Source: JAENWD01 sp963837165 (GTDB lineage: Bacteria > Acidobacteriota > Vicinamibacteria > Vicinamibacterales > JAENWD01). Taken from it: 64,000 bases of DNA. Every line of letters starts with the position of its first letter. Within the stretch, counting starts at the first letter, position 1. Shown here in pieces: positions 17,681-26,522 of this stretch. The notes beneath the pieces were generated by a model, which saw only the letters and a program-made list of their open reading frames with translations, was not told the origin of the DNA and ran no database searches. The stretch lies in contig CAWIMD010000002.1 of NCBI GenBank assembly GCA_963837165.1, forward strand, positions 1,116,001-1,180,000. Reading direction: 5' to 3'. Position numbers and translations under genes: made by a program.

Positions 17681-18280
17681 TCATCTCCCCCGCGAGACGC
17701 TCGGGCACCCCACCTCGGCGCATCGCCACGCGTGCCCGGTCCCTACGCGAATCCCGATACGCGGCGTCCACACGATCCCGTTGTGCGCGAAGCCGCGGTC
17801 TTCCAGCCATAGCGTGGAGCCGAGCAGGTCGGTGCGGTTCTGCGCGAGCGTGATGCCGAGCGCTTTCGACAGGTTGCCCGGACCACGGCACAACGCCGCG
17901 TCGGGCGGCGTGCGGCCGTCGGCCGCCGCGCGGCGGCGGCGCATGAGCGGCAGGCCGTCCAGCGGCTCCAGCGCGCGGAGCAGCACGGCCGCCGGAAACC
18001 CTTCCCGCTCCGTGACGATGTTGGCGAGGAAATGAAGGCCGTAGTTGAGATACACGTACGCGACGCCGGGACGGCCGTAGAGCGGGGCGTTGCGGGGCGT
18101 CGGCCCGGGCGCGGCGTGGCAGGCCGGATCGTCCTCGCCGATATATGCCTCGACCTCGACAATGCGTCCGGCCGTGCGCCCCTCAGGCGTGTCGTGCACC
18201 AGGACCTTGCCGATGAGCGCTGCCGACACCTCCAGCGTCGGGCGCGCGTAGAACGCCCGCGGCAGGCGCCTCGGCGTCAC
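17681..18280 (-). CDS. Alkyladenine (3-methyladenine) DNA glycosylase, AAG/MPG family
   Basis: A 199-residue base-excision repair enzyme removing alkylated purines. Diagnostic blocks are GRIVEVEAYIGEDDPACHA (catalytic Glu region), YGRPGVAYVYLNYGLHFL, CRGPGNLSKALGI and IGIRVGTGHAWRC. Length fits AAG proteins (about 190-210). It starts with GTG at 18280 and overlaps the stop of the HEAT-repeat gene by 4 bp, so it is coupled to uvrA-HEAT on the same strand and forms a DNA-repair run. Confidence 0.93.
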   Translation of the reverse strand: MTPRRLPRAFYARPTLEVSAALIGKVLVHDTPEGRTAGRIVEVEAYIGEDDPACHAAPGPTPRNAPLYGRPGVAYVYLNYGLHFLANIVTEREGFPAAVLLRALEPLDGLPLMRRRRAAADGRTPPDAALCRGPGNLSKALGITLAQNRTDLLGSTLWLEDRGFAHNGIVWTPRIGIRVGTGHAWRCAEVGCPSVSRGR

Positions 18281-19593
18281 GCGCGCGGGGCGACCGCCGC
18301 GTACGCACGCAGGCGGTGAATCGCCTCCGACACGGCCCGGACGACTTCGGGAGACGGGTTGCCCAGCAGAGGCTCGAGAGCGGCCGCCTCGTCCGGGTGC
18401 CGGCTCGCGCCCAGCAGATCGGCCGTCGTGGCGCGCACGGAGGGGCTGGCGGCGACCAGCAGCGGGTGGAGCGCCGCCGGCGTCTCGCGCGCGATCTCGG
18501 CCAGGTAGACGCGCGCCTGCACGGCGGTGACGGGACGCGCGAGGCCGTCGGCAATCCGGGCAGCGTCGCCCTGGCCGAACATCAGCCGCGCGTAGTCGGC
18601 CGCGAGCGCCACGCCGGGATCGGTGGAACGCGCTTCGGTTTGCTCGATCTGCGGCAGCGCCGTGCGATCGCGGAGGCGGCCGAGCCCCTCGACGGCCAGC
18701 AGCTGGTACGGGACGTACCCGTTGACGAGCAGCGCGAGGAAGATCGGCCGCGAGGCCGGGTTCGCGATGCGGGCGAGCGCGTGCAGCGCCGAGGTGCCCT
18801 CGTCGCCCTTGCCGTAGTAGCTGACCCGCTCGGTGAGCGCCTGCACCGCACGCTCGCACCGCAGGAAGCCCAACGACTCCATCGCCCACTCGCGGACGGC
18901 CACGTCGCGGTCGTTCATCGCGCCGATCAGGGCGTCGCCAACCGCCACGGGCGCAGCCTGGCCGGCCGGCGGCGCGAACACGCGCCCCGCCATGCGCGCC
19001 ACGACCTGCCGGGTCGCCAGGTCCGGGTGGCTCATCGCGTACACCACGTCGGTGATGACCGGCTGGGTGACCCCCTGCGGCAGGGGACCCATGGCCGGGG
19101 CGGCGAGCACCCCGAGCGCGTAGGCGGCGCTCACGCGCGTGCGGCTGGAGTCGTCGTTCCGCATGACCGCCGCGAGGTTCACGAGCACCTCCGGCGGCAC
19201 CACGGCGGGAATGGTGGCCAGCGGACCGGCCTCGAACGCGGCCTCCGGGTAGGTCGCCGGCGGGTCGGACGATCCTGCCACGCCCCACTGCCGGCCTCTC
19301 AGGTCCGCCGGCACCGCGTACAGCTTCAGCAGCGCCTCCACGGCGGCAAGCTGCACGTTGTCGTTGCCGTCGAGCAGCGTCGCTGCCATCGGGATGGCGG
19401 CGTCGGTCCGGCCGGCCTCGCTCAGAGCGCGGAGCGCGTCGATGCGCGTCCTGGTGGACGGGCTGCGGAGGTCGCGGATGGCCTGGTCGGGCGCCACGGC
19501 CTGCTGTGCCGCGAGCGGGCCGCCGAGCACCGCGAGCAGCAGGGCAATCGCGCCGCACGCCGCCCGTGCGCGGCGCAGTCCGACTTCAGTCAT
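18277..19593 (-). CDS. Secreted HEAT-repeat protein
   Basis: A 438-residue protein with a signal peptide (ARAACGAIALLLAVLGGPLAA, cleavage near AAQQ). The remainder is a solenoid of alpha-helical HEAT repeats, e.g. RIDALRALSEAGRTDAAIPMA, RVSAAYALGVLAAPAMG and VREWAMESLGFL, spaced about 35-50 residues. Such solenoids scaffold proteins; no catalytic motif is seen. The ATG at 19593 overlaps the end of uvrA by 8 bp; an ATG at 19608 is also possible. Its position between uvrA and a glycosylase may be simple operon packing because the protein is exported. Confidence 0.8.
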   Translation of the reverse strand: MTEVGLRRARAACGAIALLLAVLGGPLAAQQAVAPDQAIRDLRSPSTRTRIDALRALSEAGRTDAAIPMAATLLDGNDNVQLAAVEALLKLYAVPADLRGRQWGVAGSSDPPATYPEAAFEAGPLATIPAVVPPEVLVNLAAVMRNDDSSRTRVSAAYALGVLAAPAMGPLPQGVTQPVITDVVYAMSHPDLATRQVVARMAGRVFAPPAGQAAPVAVGDALIGAMNDRDVAVREWAMESLGFLRCERAVQALTERVSYYGKGDEGTSALHALARIANPASRPIFLALLVNGYVPYQLLAVEGLGRLRDRTALPQIEQTEARSTDPGVALAADYARLMFGQGDAARIADGLARPVTAVQARVYLAEIARETPAALHPLLVAASPSVRATTADLLGASRHPDEAAALEPLLGNPSPEVVRAVSEAIHRLRAYAAVAPRA

Positions 19594-22525
19594 TCCGCCC
19601 GCCGGCATAGGCGTGCGTCCGGCCGGAGGCGAGCACGCTCCGGAGGAAGCGGCCGGTGTGGGAATCGGGGTCCGCCGCCACCTGCTCCGGCGTGCCGACG
19701 GTCACGACCTCGCCGCCCGCCTCGCCGCCTTCGGGCCCCAGATCGATGATCCAGTCGGCGGTCTTGATGACGTCCAGGTTGTGCTCGATCACGAGCAGGG
19801 AATGGCCCTGCTCGATCAGCTTCCGGAACGCGGACAGCAGCTTGGCGATGTCGTCGAAGTGCAGGCCGGTCGTCGGCTCGTCGAGCACGTAGAGCGTGCG
19901 CTCACCGCCCGTGGACGCCAGGTGCGCGGCGATCTTGATCCGCTGCGCCTCGCCGCCGGAGAGCGTCGTGGCCGGCTGCCCCAGCCGCAGGTACCCCAGC
20001 CCGATCTCGTCGAGCACCAGCAGGCGCCGCAGCACTTTCGGCGACGTGCTGAAGAACGCCAGCGCCTCGCGGACGGTGAGGTCCAGCACCTGGTGGATGT
20101 TCCGGCCGCGGTACTTCACCTCGAGCACCTGCGGCTTGAAGCGCTTGCCGTCGCACTGCTCGCAGGGCACGAAGACGTCGGCCAGGAACTGCATCTCGAC
20201 GCGGATCTCGCCCTCGCCCTCGCAGGCATCGCAGCGCCCGCCGGGCACGTTGAACGAGAAGTGGCTGGCGGTCAGCCCGCGGCTCCGCGCGTCCTTGGTC
20301 GAGGCGAACAGCTCGCGGATCGGGTCGAATGCCTTCAGATACGTGACCGCGTTGCTGCGCGGCGTGCGGCCGATGGGCGTCTGGTCGACCAGCACGGCGC
20401 CCGACAGGAACTCGGTGCCTTCCATCAGCCGGAACGCGCCCGCGCGCTGATCGCCGAGCGATTCGCCCTTCGCGCGCCGGAGGCCCGCGTAGATCACGTC
20501 GTGCACCAGCGTGGACTTGCCGGACCCGCTGACGCCGGTCACGCACGTCAGCGTGCCGAGCGGGAACGACACGTCCAGGTTCTTCAGGTTGTGCTCGGAC
20601 GCGCCGCTGACCCGCAGCCGCTGTCCCGAGCCCTTCCGCCGCGCGGCCGGGACGGCAATCGCGAGCTCCTCCCGCAGGTACTTCGCCGTGAGAGACCGCG
20701 GGTCGCGCCGGAGCCCCTCCAGACTGCCCTCGTAGACGATCTTGCCGCCCTGCTCCCCGGCGCCCAGGCCGAGATCGACGATGTAGTCGGCGACCCCGAT
20801 CATGTCGGCGTCGTGCTCGACGACGAGGACGGTGTTGCCCTGGTCGCGGAGCTGCCGCAGGATGGCGATGAGGCGCAGGTTGTCGCGCGGGTGCAGGCCG
20901 ATCGAGGGCTCGTCCAGCACGTACAGCGTGTCGACCAGCGCCGAGCCGAGCGACGTCGCGAGGTTGATGCGCTGCGACTCGCCGCCCGACAGCGTGGACG
21001 ACAGCCGATCCAGCGTGAGGTAGTCGAGGCCCACGTCCGCCAGGAACTGCAGCCGGCGCGTGATCTCCGTCAGCACCTTGCCGGCCACTGCGGCGTCCTG
21101 CTCGCCGAGGGTGAGGCTGCCGAAGTACTGGCGCGCCTCGCTGACGGTCAACGCCGACACGCGATCGATGGTCCGGCCGCCGACGCGGACGTCGCGCGCT
21201 TCGCGCCGCAGCCGCGTGCCGTGGCAGCTCGGGCACATCAGGTAGCCGCGGTAGCGGCTCAGGAACACCCGCACGTGGACCTTGTACTTCTTGCGCTCGA
21301 GCCACGCGAAGAAGCCGCGGATGCCGGCGTACTCGCCGCCGTCGCCCTCGGTGACGATGCGCCGCTGCTCGTCGGTCAGCTCGTCCCAGGGCGTGTCGAG
21401 CGGCACGTCCAGCCGCTTCGCCTCGCGCTTCAGGATCGCGAGCTCGGCCCGGTAGTGCGGCTTGGTCCAGGGCTCGATCGCGCCCTGCCGGATCGACTTC
21501 GCGCGGTCGGGCACGACCAGGTCCATGTCGAGCTCGATCACGTTGCCGAAGCCATGGCACGTCGGGCAGGCCCCGAACGGGTTGTTGAACGAGAAGAGCC
21601 GGGGCTGGGGATCCTCGTACGTGATGTCGCAGCGCCGGCACTCGAAGCGCTCGCTGAAGAGATGGACGATCGGCGCCTCGCCCTCCCCCGCCGGAAGCTG
21701 GACGGCAAACGCCGCGCCGCCGCCCTCCCGGTACGCGGTCTCGATCGAGTCGGTCAGCCGCGTCCGCACCTGCTCGTCGATCTGCACGCGGTCCACCACC
21801 ACCTGGATGGCCGACTGCCCGGCCAGCGCCGTGACGTCCACCTCTTCCAGGACCACTGCCTGGCCGTTGACGAGCAGGCGCCGGAACCCGCGGCGGGCAA
21901 GGCTGCCGATGGTTTCCTGGAGGGCCAGGATGGCCGGGTGCGTGGGCGAGGCCTCGGCCGGCTCCGCGCTGTCCTGCGGATCGGTGGCGTCGCCCTCCTC
22001 GAGGTCGGCCGGCGGTGGCGTGTCGGGCACGCCCACGACGGGCATGTCGAACCCGATGAGCAGCCGCGTGCCAGCTCGCAGGTCCGACAGGCGGCGGGCG
22101 ACGACCTCGGCGGTCTCGCGCGCGACCTCGGCACCGCAGGATCGGCAGAACGTGCGGCCGATCCGGGCCCAGAGCAGGCGCATGTAGTCGTGGATCTCGG
22201 TGGTCGTGCCGACGGTGGAGCGGGGGTTCCGGATGCTGTTCTTCTGGCGGATCGCGATGGCGGGGCAGATGCCGTCGATCGCGTCCACGTCGGGCTTCTC
22301 CATCCGCTCGAGGAACTGCCGGGCGTAGGCCGACAGCGACTCGACATAGCGCCGCTGGCCCTCGGCGTAGATCGTGTCGAAGGCGAGCGACGACTTGCCC
22401 GACCCGCTGACGCCGGTGACGATCACGAGCGCCCCGATCGGGAGCGTGACGTCGACGTCTTTGAGGTTGTGGGTGCGGGCGCCGCGGACGACGAGCTGGT
22501 TCACAGCGGACGTGGTCTCCGGCAT
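19586..22525 (-). CDS. uvrA: Excinuclease ABC subunit A
   Basis: UvrA (979 residues) is the damage-recognition ATPase of nucleotide excision repair. The first Walker A is GVSGSGKSS at residues 38-46 and the second is GVSGSGKST in the C-terminal half. The signature motifs LSGGESQRINLA and LSGGEAQRIKIA and two zinc modules (CRSCGA, and CDACEGEG...CEQCDGK) are visible. The conserved RNPRSTVGTTTEIHDY block marks a canonical UvrA1 rather than the shorter UvrA2. The insertion near residues 165-200 (acidic, DLEEGDATDPQDSAE) is lineage-specific. Confidence 0.97.
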   Translation of the reverse strand: MPETTSAVNQLVVRGARTHNLKDVDVTLPIGALVIVTGVSGSGKSSLAFDTIYAEGQRRYVESLSAYARQFLERMEKPDVDAIDGICPAIAIRQKNSIRNPRSTVGTTTEIHDYMRLLWARIGRTFCRSCGAEVARETAEVVARRLSDLRAGTRLLIGFDMPVVGVPDTPPPADLEEGDATDPQDSAEPAEASPTHPAILALQETIGSLARRGFRRLLVNGQAVVLEEVDVTALAGQSAIQVVVDRVQIDEQVRTRLTDSIETAYREGGGAAFAVQLPAGEGEAPIVHLFSERFECRRCDITYEDPQPRLFSFNNPFGACPTCHGFGNVIELDMDLVVPDRAKSIRQGAIEPWTKPHYRAELAILKREAKRLDVPLDTPWDELTDEQRRIVTEGDGGEYAGIRGFFAWLERKKYKVHVRVFLSRYRGYLMCPSCHGTRLRREARDVRVGGRTIDRVSALTVSEARQYFGSLTLGEQDAAVAGKVLTEITRRLQFLADVGLDYLTLDRLSSTLSGGESQRINLATSLGSALVDTLYVLDEPSIGLHPRDNLRLIAILRQLRDQGNTVLVVEHDADMIGVADYIVDLGLGAGEQGGKIVYEGSLEGLRRDPRSLTAKYLREELAIAVPAARRKGSGQRLRVSGASEHNLKNLDVSFPLGTLTCVTGVSGSGKSTLVHDVIYAGLRRAKGESLGDQRAGAFRLMEGTEFLSGAVLVDQTPIGRTPRSNAVTYLKAFDPIRELFASTKDARSRGLTASHFSFNVPGGRCDACEGEGEIRVEMQFLADVFVPCEQCDGKRFKPQVLEVKYRGRNIHQVLDLTVREALAFFSTSPKVLRRLLVLDEIGLGYLRLGQPATTLSGGEAQRIKIAAHLASTGGERTLYVLDEPTTGLHFDDIAKLLSAFRKLIEQGHSLLVIEHNLDVIKTADWIIDLGPEGGEAGGEVVTVGTPEQVAADPDSHTGRFLRSVLASGRTHAYAGGRND

Positions 22526-22661
22526 GACAGCGACCCGGCAGGGCCCCCGACGAGGACCCTAAACCATCCATGGTACCTGAACGGCCGCTGGATCGGAAGA
22601 ATCGATTGCCGGCGGGGATTACGCAGATTCAGCCCTGTCGCGGATCCGATGAGGGGAGAGG

Positions 22662-22824
22662 AACGAGATTACGGTGATTACAGGGATTGATTCAGGAGAT
22701 TGTCGCGGGACCGACGTAGCGGCACAGCTGCGACGTGAAGGGCGGCCGCCTGCAGCGGCCGGCGCCGGTCCCGCGACTTCGGTCTGCGGCGTGACAGCGC
22801 GACGCGAATCCCGTGAATCAATCT
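22662..22824. repeat. Palindromic repeat, copy D (variant fold)
   Basis: It shares the left terminal sequence AACGAGATTACGGTGATTAC and the right GCGTGACAGCG...GACGCGAATC with copies B and C, plus a perfect 12-bp core stem (22702-22713 with 22766-22777, GTCGCGGGACCG). Inside the core it has two hairpins (CGTAGCGG...CTGCGACG and GGCCGC...GCGGCC) instead of three. It fills most of the 314-bp gap between uvrA and the isomerase gene; nothing else is evident there. Confidence 0.8.
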
Positions 22825-22839
22825 GGGCGCGCGCACGAA

Positions 22840-23727
22840 TCACGCGCCGTAATACTGCGCGCGCTTGGCCTTCAGGAACGCCACCGATCGGGCCAGTTCG
22901 TCCAGGCCGTTCATCCCGTCCTCGACCGAAATCCACCCGTCGAAGCCCACGCCGTGCAGGATGCGGAAGATCGCGTCGTAGTCGTTCGTCCCCTGGCCCG
23001 TTTCGCCGTGCCGCAGCTTGTCGGGGTACCCGACGGTGCCGTCCGCCAGCCGGATCTCCTCGATTGTCGTTCCCGGCACGAGAAACCGGTCGGAAGCGTG
23101 CACGGTGACCACGCGGTGCTTGACCTTCTCGAGGAAGGCAATTGGATCGAAGCCGCCGACGAGCGCGTTCGAGGGATCGTACTGGACGCCGAAGTGCGTC
23201 GGCTCGCCCACCTCGTCCAGGAGCGCCAGGAACGGCTCCTCCTGCTGGGCGAACTCGGGATAGCGCCACTCACCCACCTTGTAGTGATTCTCGAGGCAGA
23301 GGATCACGTCGTGCCTGGCCGCGTACTCGAGCGACGCCTTGATGCACGCCGCCGCCCGGGCGACGCCCTCCTCGATCGACAGCCCGGGATACTTCTGGCC
23401 GCTCAGCGTGCGGCAATACCGCGCGCCGATGCGGACGCTGAGGTCGATGGCGCGCTTCTGCCGCTCCACCTGCCGCCGGCGCTCGTCCGGATCCGGGTGC
23501 GTGAAATCGGGCGAGAAGCACAGCATCGAGGAGATCTGCCCGGTCTCCCGCATCGCGTCCATCACCGGCGCGACGTCGGCTTCCCCGTAGCTCGGGAAGA
23601 ACTCGTCGTAATGCTCGACGCCTTCCCCGCCGAGCGTGGCCGCGTCGCGGATCCAGCCGACGTAGTCGCGCTCGCCGCGCACGAGCTCGTCGAAGTAGCA
23701 CTTGGGGAACACGGAGATTCTTGGCAT
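22840..23727 (-). CDS. Sugar phosphate isomerase/epimerase-like TIM barrel protein
   Basis: A 295-residue xylose-isomerase-like TIM barrel (AP endonuclease 2 superfamily). Divalent-metal ligands are in the expected order: Glu in CLENHYK, Asp in QYDPSNAL, His in VTVHASD and Glu in ISVEDGM. These proteins include sugar epimerases, inosose dehydratases and oxidoreductase partners; the substrate cannot be read. It is the downstream member of a same-strand group with an SDR and a zinc dehydrogenase, suggesting carbohydrate or polyol catabolism. Confidence 0.88.
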   Translation of the reverse strand: MPRISVFPKCYFDELVRGERDYVGWIRDAATLGGEGVEHYDEFFPSYGEADVAPVMDAMRETGQISSMLCFSPDFTHPDPDERRRQVERQKRAIDLSVRIGARYCRTLSGQKYPGLSIEEGVARAAACIKASLEYAARHDVILCLENHYKVGEWRYPEFAQQEEPFLALLDEVGEPTHFGVQYDPSNALVGGFDPIAFLEKVKHRVVTVHASDRFLVPGTTIEEIRLADGTVGYPDKLRHGETGQGTNDYDAIFRILHGVGFDGWISVEDGMNGLDELARSVAFLKAKRAQYYGA

Positions 23728-23731
23728 TGAT

Positions 23732-23763
23732 CATTGACGATTGACGATTGACGATTGACGATT
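23732..23763. repeat. Heptamer tandem array (ATTGACG)n
   Basis: Four to five copies of the heptamer seen at 8409-8467 occupy the whole space between the SDR stop and the isomerase start, leaving only a few bases for a ribosome-binding site. Confidence 0.85.
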
Positions 23764-23773
23764 TGGAAGACAC

Positions 23774-24550
23774 CTACCAGTTGGGGGGGGCGCCGACGGG
23801 ATACTGCTCCAGGTCCATCACCGCGCCGGTGACGAGCTCGCTCTGGTCGGAGGCAAAATAGAAGACCGCGTGCGCGACGTCTCCGGGCGTCAGCAGGCGG
23901 CCCCAGGGCCGGGTCCGGACGGCCTCGTCCAGCCATTCGTCGCCCTTGCCTTCCAGCCGCTTCACGCGGTCCTCGCCTTCGGTCAGCGTCCACCCGACGT
24001 TGATCTGGTTCACGCGGATCCGGTAGCGATTCAGGGACGCGGCGGCGTTCTTCGTGAGCGTCATCAGGCCGCCCTTCGACACCGCGTACGGGCACAGCTT
24101 CGGCTCGCCGATGTACGCGTTGACCGACCCGATGTTCACGATCGATCCGCCGCCCCGGGCCTTCAGGAGCGGGACGGCGCCCTGGATCAGCAGGAGCGGC
24201 GCCCGGAGGTTCACCGCCAGGATGGTGTCCACCACCTCGAGCCCCACGTGCTCGATGTCGCCGCGCGTCGTCAGGGCCGCATTGTTGACGAGGACGTCGA
24301 GGCCGCCGAAGCGATCCGCCGCAAATCCGATCAGGCGATGGCATGCCTCGGCATCGGCCAGATCGGCCCGGTGCCAGTCGGCCTCCCCGCCGGCGTCGGC
24401 AATCGCGGCCAGCGTCTGGCGGGCGCCCGCCTCGTCGCGCCCGTGCACGACGACCCGCGCGCCTTCGGCGGCCAGGCGGACCGCGATCCCCCGTCCAATG
24501 CCGGACGTGGATCCCGTGACCAGGGCGATGCGGCCGGCGAGCGGTGCCAT
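23774..24550 (-). CDS. Short-chain dehydrogenase/reductase
   Basis: A 258-residue classical SDR. The NAD(P) motif TGSTSGIG lies at residues 12-19, the structural NNAA motif appears as LVNNAAL, and the catalytic Ser/Tyr/Lys are in IGSVNAYIG and YAVSK. The residue after the second beta strand is HGRDE, with Arg suggesting some NADP preference (inference). It starts 6 bp after the zinc dehydrogenase stop and is likely in the same transcript. Substrate is probably a sugar, polyol or hydroxy acid. Confidence 0.92.
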   Translation of the reverse strand: MAPLAGRIALVTGSTSGIGRGIAVRLAAEGARVVVHGRDEAGARQTLAAIADAGGEADWHRADLADAEACHRLIGFAADRFGGLDVLVNNAALTTRGDIEHVGLEVVDTILAVNLRAPLLLIQGAVPLLKARGGGSIVNIGSVNAYIGEPKLCPYAVSKGGLMTLTKNAAASLNRYRIRVNQINVGWTLTEGEDRVKRLEGKGDEWLDEAVRTRPWGRLLTPGDVAHAVFYFASDQSELVTGAVMDLEQYPVGAPPNW

Positions 24551-24556
24551 GGGCGC

Positions 24557-25606
24557 TTACGATTGGCCGGGCACCAGGACTGACTTGATCACCGCGCCGC
24601 TGTGCATCGCGTCGAACGCCTCGTGCCAGCCGGGCAGGCCGCGCGTGAGACCCACGATGAGGTCGGCCCGCGTGAGGCCGGCGTCGAGCAGGTGAATGAC
24701 CCGTTCCCAGATCGGGTAGTTGTGGCTGAACGAGCCCTGCAGCCGCACGTTCTTCTGCACGAGCGGGTTCAGGTCCACCGGCACCTTGTCGGGCGACCAG
24801 CCGACCTTGACCACCTGCCCGTCGGGCCGCGCCAGCGCGAGCGCGACGTCGAGCGGCCGGCTCGCACCCGACGCATCGCACACCACGTCGGCGCCGAGCG
24901 GTGAGAGGTCGCGGACGACCTCGTCCAGCGCCTGGGCCTGGACGTTCACCGTGTGCGTGGCGCCGAGCTCGCGGGCGGTGGCAAGCCGGGTCGCGTCGGC
25001 CGTGAGGCCGGCGACGATGAGCGGGTTGGCGCCCGAGAGCGCCGCCATGCGCGCGCAGAGCAGGCCGATGGGCCCGGGGCCGAGCACGACCACGGCGTCG
25101 CCCGGGCGGATCGTCGCGTTCACGCACATCGCGTTGTAGGCCACCGAGTGCGGCTCGGTGAGACACGCGATCTCGAACGACAGCGAGTCGGGCACGGCGT
25201 GCAGGCAGCGGGCCGGCACCTTGACGAAGTCCGCCATGGCGCCGTCCACGCCGTAGCCGAAGCCCTTCCGCGAGGGGCACAGGTTGTAGCGGCCGCTCCG
25301 GCACATGAGGCAGTTGCCGCAGATCACCGCCGCCGTCTCGCTGACGACGCGGTCGCCCTCGCGGAAGCCGCGGACGCTGTTGCCGAGCGCCGCAATCGTG
25401 CCGCCGAACTCGTGCCCGAGCGTCACCGGGACGTTCACCGGCCACGAGTGCGTGGCATAGGCCTGGTGCACGTCGGATCCGCAGACCGACACCGCGCCGA
25501 CCGCCAGCAGGACGTCGTCCGGCCCGATGGCGGGCACGGGGACCTCACGAAGCTCGACGGCCATGGGCGTGAGCGCGTACTGCACGACGGCTTGCTGGGT
25601 TCTCAT
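24557..25606 (-). CDS. Zinc-dependent alcohol/polyol dehydrogenase (MDR family)
   Basis: A 349-residue medium-chain dehydrogenase. Catalytic zinc ligands are Cys42 and the GHE pair His65-Glu66; the structural zinc uses Cys96, Cys99, Cys102 and Cys110. The Rossmann motif is VVVLGPGPIGLL. The arrangement resembles sorbitol or threonine dehydrogenase-type enzymes. The ATG at 25606 (MRTQQAVVQYAL) is preferred; further upstream codons fall in non-conserved sequence. It heads the SDR-isomerase group on the minus strand. Confidence 0.92.
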   Translation of the reverse strand: MRTQQAVVQYALTPMAVELREVPVPAIGPDDVLLAVGAVSVCGSDVHQAYATHSWPVNVPVTLGHEFGGTIAALGNSVRGFREGDRVVSETAAVICGNCLMCRSGRYNLCPSRKGFGYGVDGAMADFVKVPARCLHAVPDSLSFEIACLTEPHSVAYNAMCVNATIRPGDAVVVLGPGPIGLLCARMAALSGANPLIVAGLTADATRLATARELGATHTVNVQAQALDEVVRDLSPLGADVVCDASGASRPLDVALALARPDGQVVKVGWSPDKVPVDLNPLVQKNVRLQGSFSHNYPIWERVIHLLDAGLTRADLIVGLTRGLPGWHEAFDAMHSGAVIKSVLVPGQS

Positions 25607-25689
25607 CCGGTTCCCTGGTTCGCGGCTCTCGGTTCTGGCCGAACTGACCACCTCCGCCAAGGCTACGGTGGTCCGCCGAAGTGCTCCGC

Positions 25690-25768
25690 ACGAAGGCTTG
25701 TGTCCTTCGTATTCTTTGTGTTCTTTGTGTTCTTTGTGTCCTTCGTGTTCTTTGTGTCCTTCGTGTTC
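25690..25768. repeat. Degenerate TTCTTTGTG/TTCGTG tandem sequence
   Basis: A low-complexity run of CTTCGTGTTCTTTGTG words lies between the dehydrogenase start and the end of the OMPDC-family gene, touching the latter's stop codon. The last codons of that gene (TKRTKD) may come from this sequence. Confidence 0.75.
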
Positions 25769-26501
25769 AGTCCTTCGTGCGCTTCGTGTTCCAGGACGTC
25801 GGCCGCTTGAACGATGTCTTGCGGATTTCCGCGCAAATCTCGCTCAGCACGTCGTGCAGATTCGTGCTCGCGGGCCGGAAGTCGTCGGCGTCGATGACCA
25901 GCGGTGCGCCCAGCACCACGAGAGGGGCGCCGTGGGCGGGGCACTCGATGGCCTGGCGGATGGAGAGCCCGCCCACCGCCTGCACCGGCACCGCGACGGC
26001 CTCGACCACTTCGTCGAGCTCGTCCATCGGGCTCAGGCCCTTCACGAGCCGCCGCTCATCGTACCCGATGTGGTGGATCACGAAGTCCACGCCCAGCGAC
26101 TCGAGCCACTTCGCATTGGCGACCCGGTCGTCGGCAGCGAGGTTGTCGCCCATCACCTTGATGTCGTACTGCCGTGCCGCGTCGATGACGCGCCGGACCG
26201 TGGCCTCGTGCGCGCGGCCCATGACCACGACGAAGCTGGCGCCGGCCTTGGCCATCATCTCCGCTTCCAGGTAGCCGCCGTCCATCGTCTTCAGGTCGGC
26301 GACGATCGGGTGGCTCGGAAACCGGATGTGCAGCGTCTCGACGGCGCGCAGGCCCTCGGCCAGCAGCAGCGGCGTGCCCGCCTCCAGCCAGTCCACGCCG
26401 GCCGACACCGCAACCTCCGCCATCGCGATCGCTTCCGCAATGTCGGTCAGGTCGAGGGAGATTTGGACGATGGGATACGACGGAGAATCGGGAAAAGGCA
26501 T
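25767..26501 (-). CDS. OMP decarboxylase superfamily enzyme (HPS/KGPDC-like)
   Basis: A 244-residue beta/alpha-barrel. The superfamily motif D-x-K-x-x-D is Asp69, Lys71, Asp74 (VADLKTMDGG). The rest resembles 3-hexulose-6-phosphate synthase and 3-keto-L-gulonate-6-phosphate decarboxylase: VMGRAHEATVRRVIDAA, then VDFVIHHIGYDER and the phosphate loop VQAVGGLS. An HPS role would normally come with a hexulose isomerase, which is not recognised here; a decarboxylase or aldolase on a sugar-acid phosphate is equally possible. It is upstream of the dehydrogenase group on the same strand. Confidence 0.85.
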   Translation of the reverse strand: MPFPDSPSYPIVQISLDLTDIAEAIAMAEVAVSAGVDWLEAGTPLLLAEGLRAVETLHIRFPSHPIVADLKTMDGGYLEAEMMAKAGASFVVVMGRAHEATVRRVIDAARQYDIKVMGDNLAADDRVANAKWLESLGVDFVIHHIGYDERRLVKGLSPMDELDEVVEAVAVPVQAVGGLSIRQAIECPAHGAPLVVLGAPLVIDADDFRPASTNLHDVLSEICAEIRKTSFKRPTSWNTKRTKD

Positions 26502-26522
26502 CGGAAAAGACTAACAGAAGCG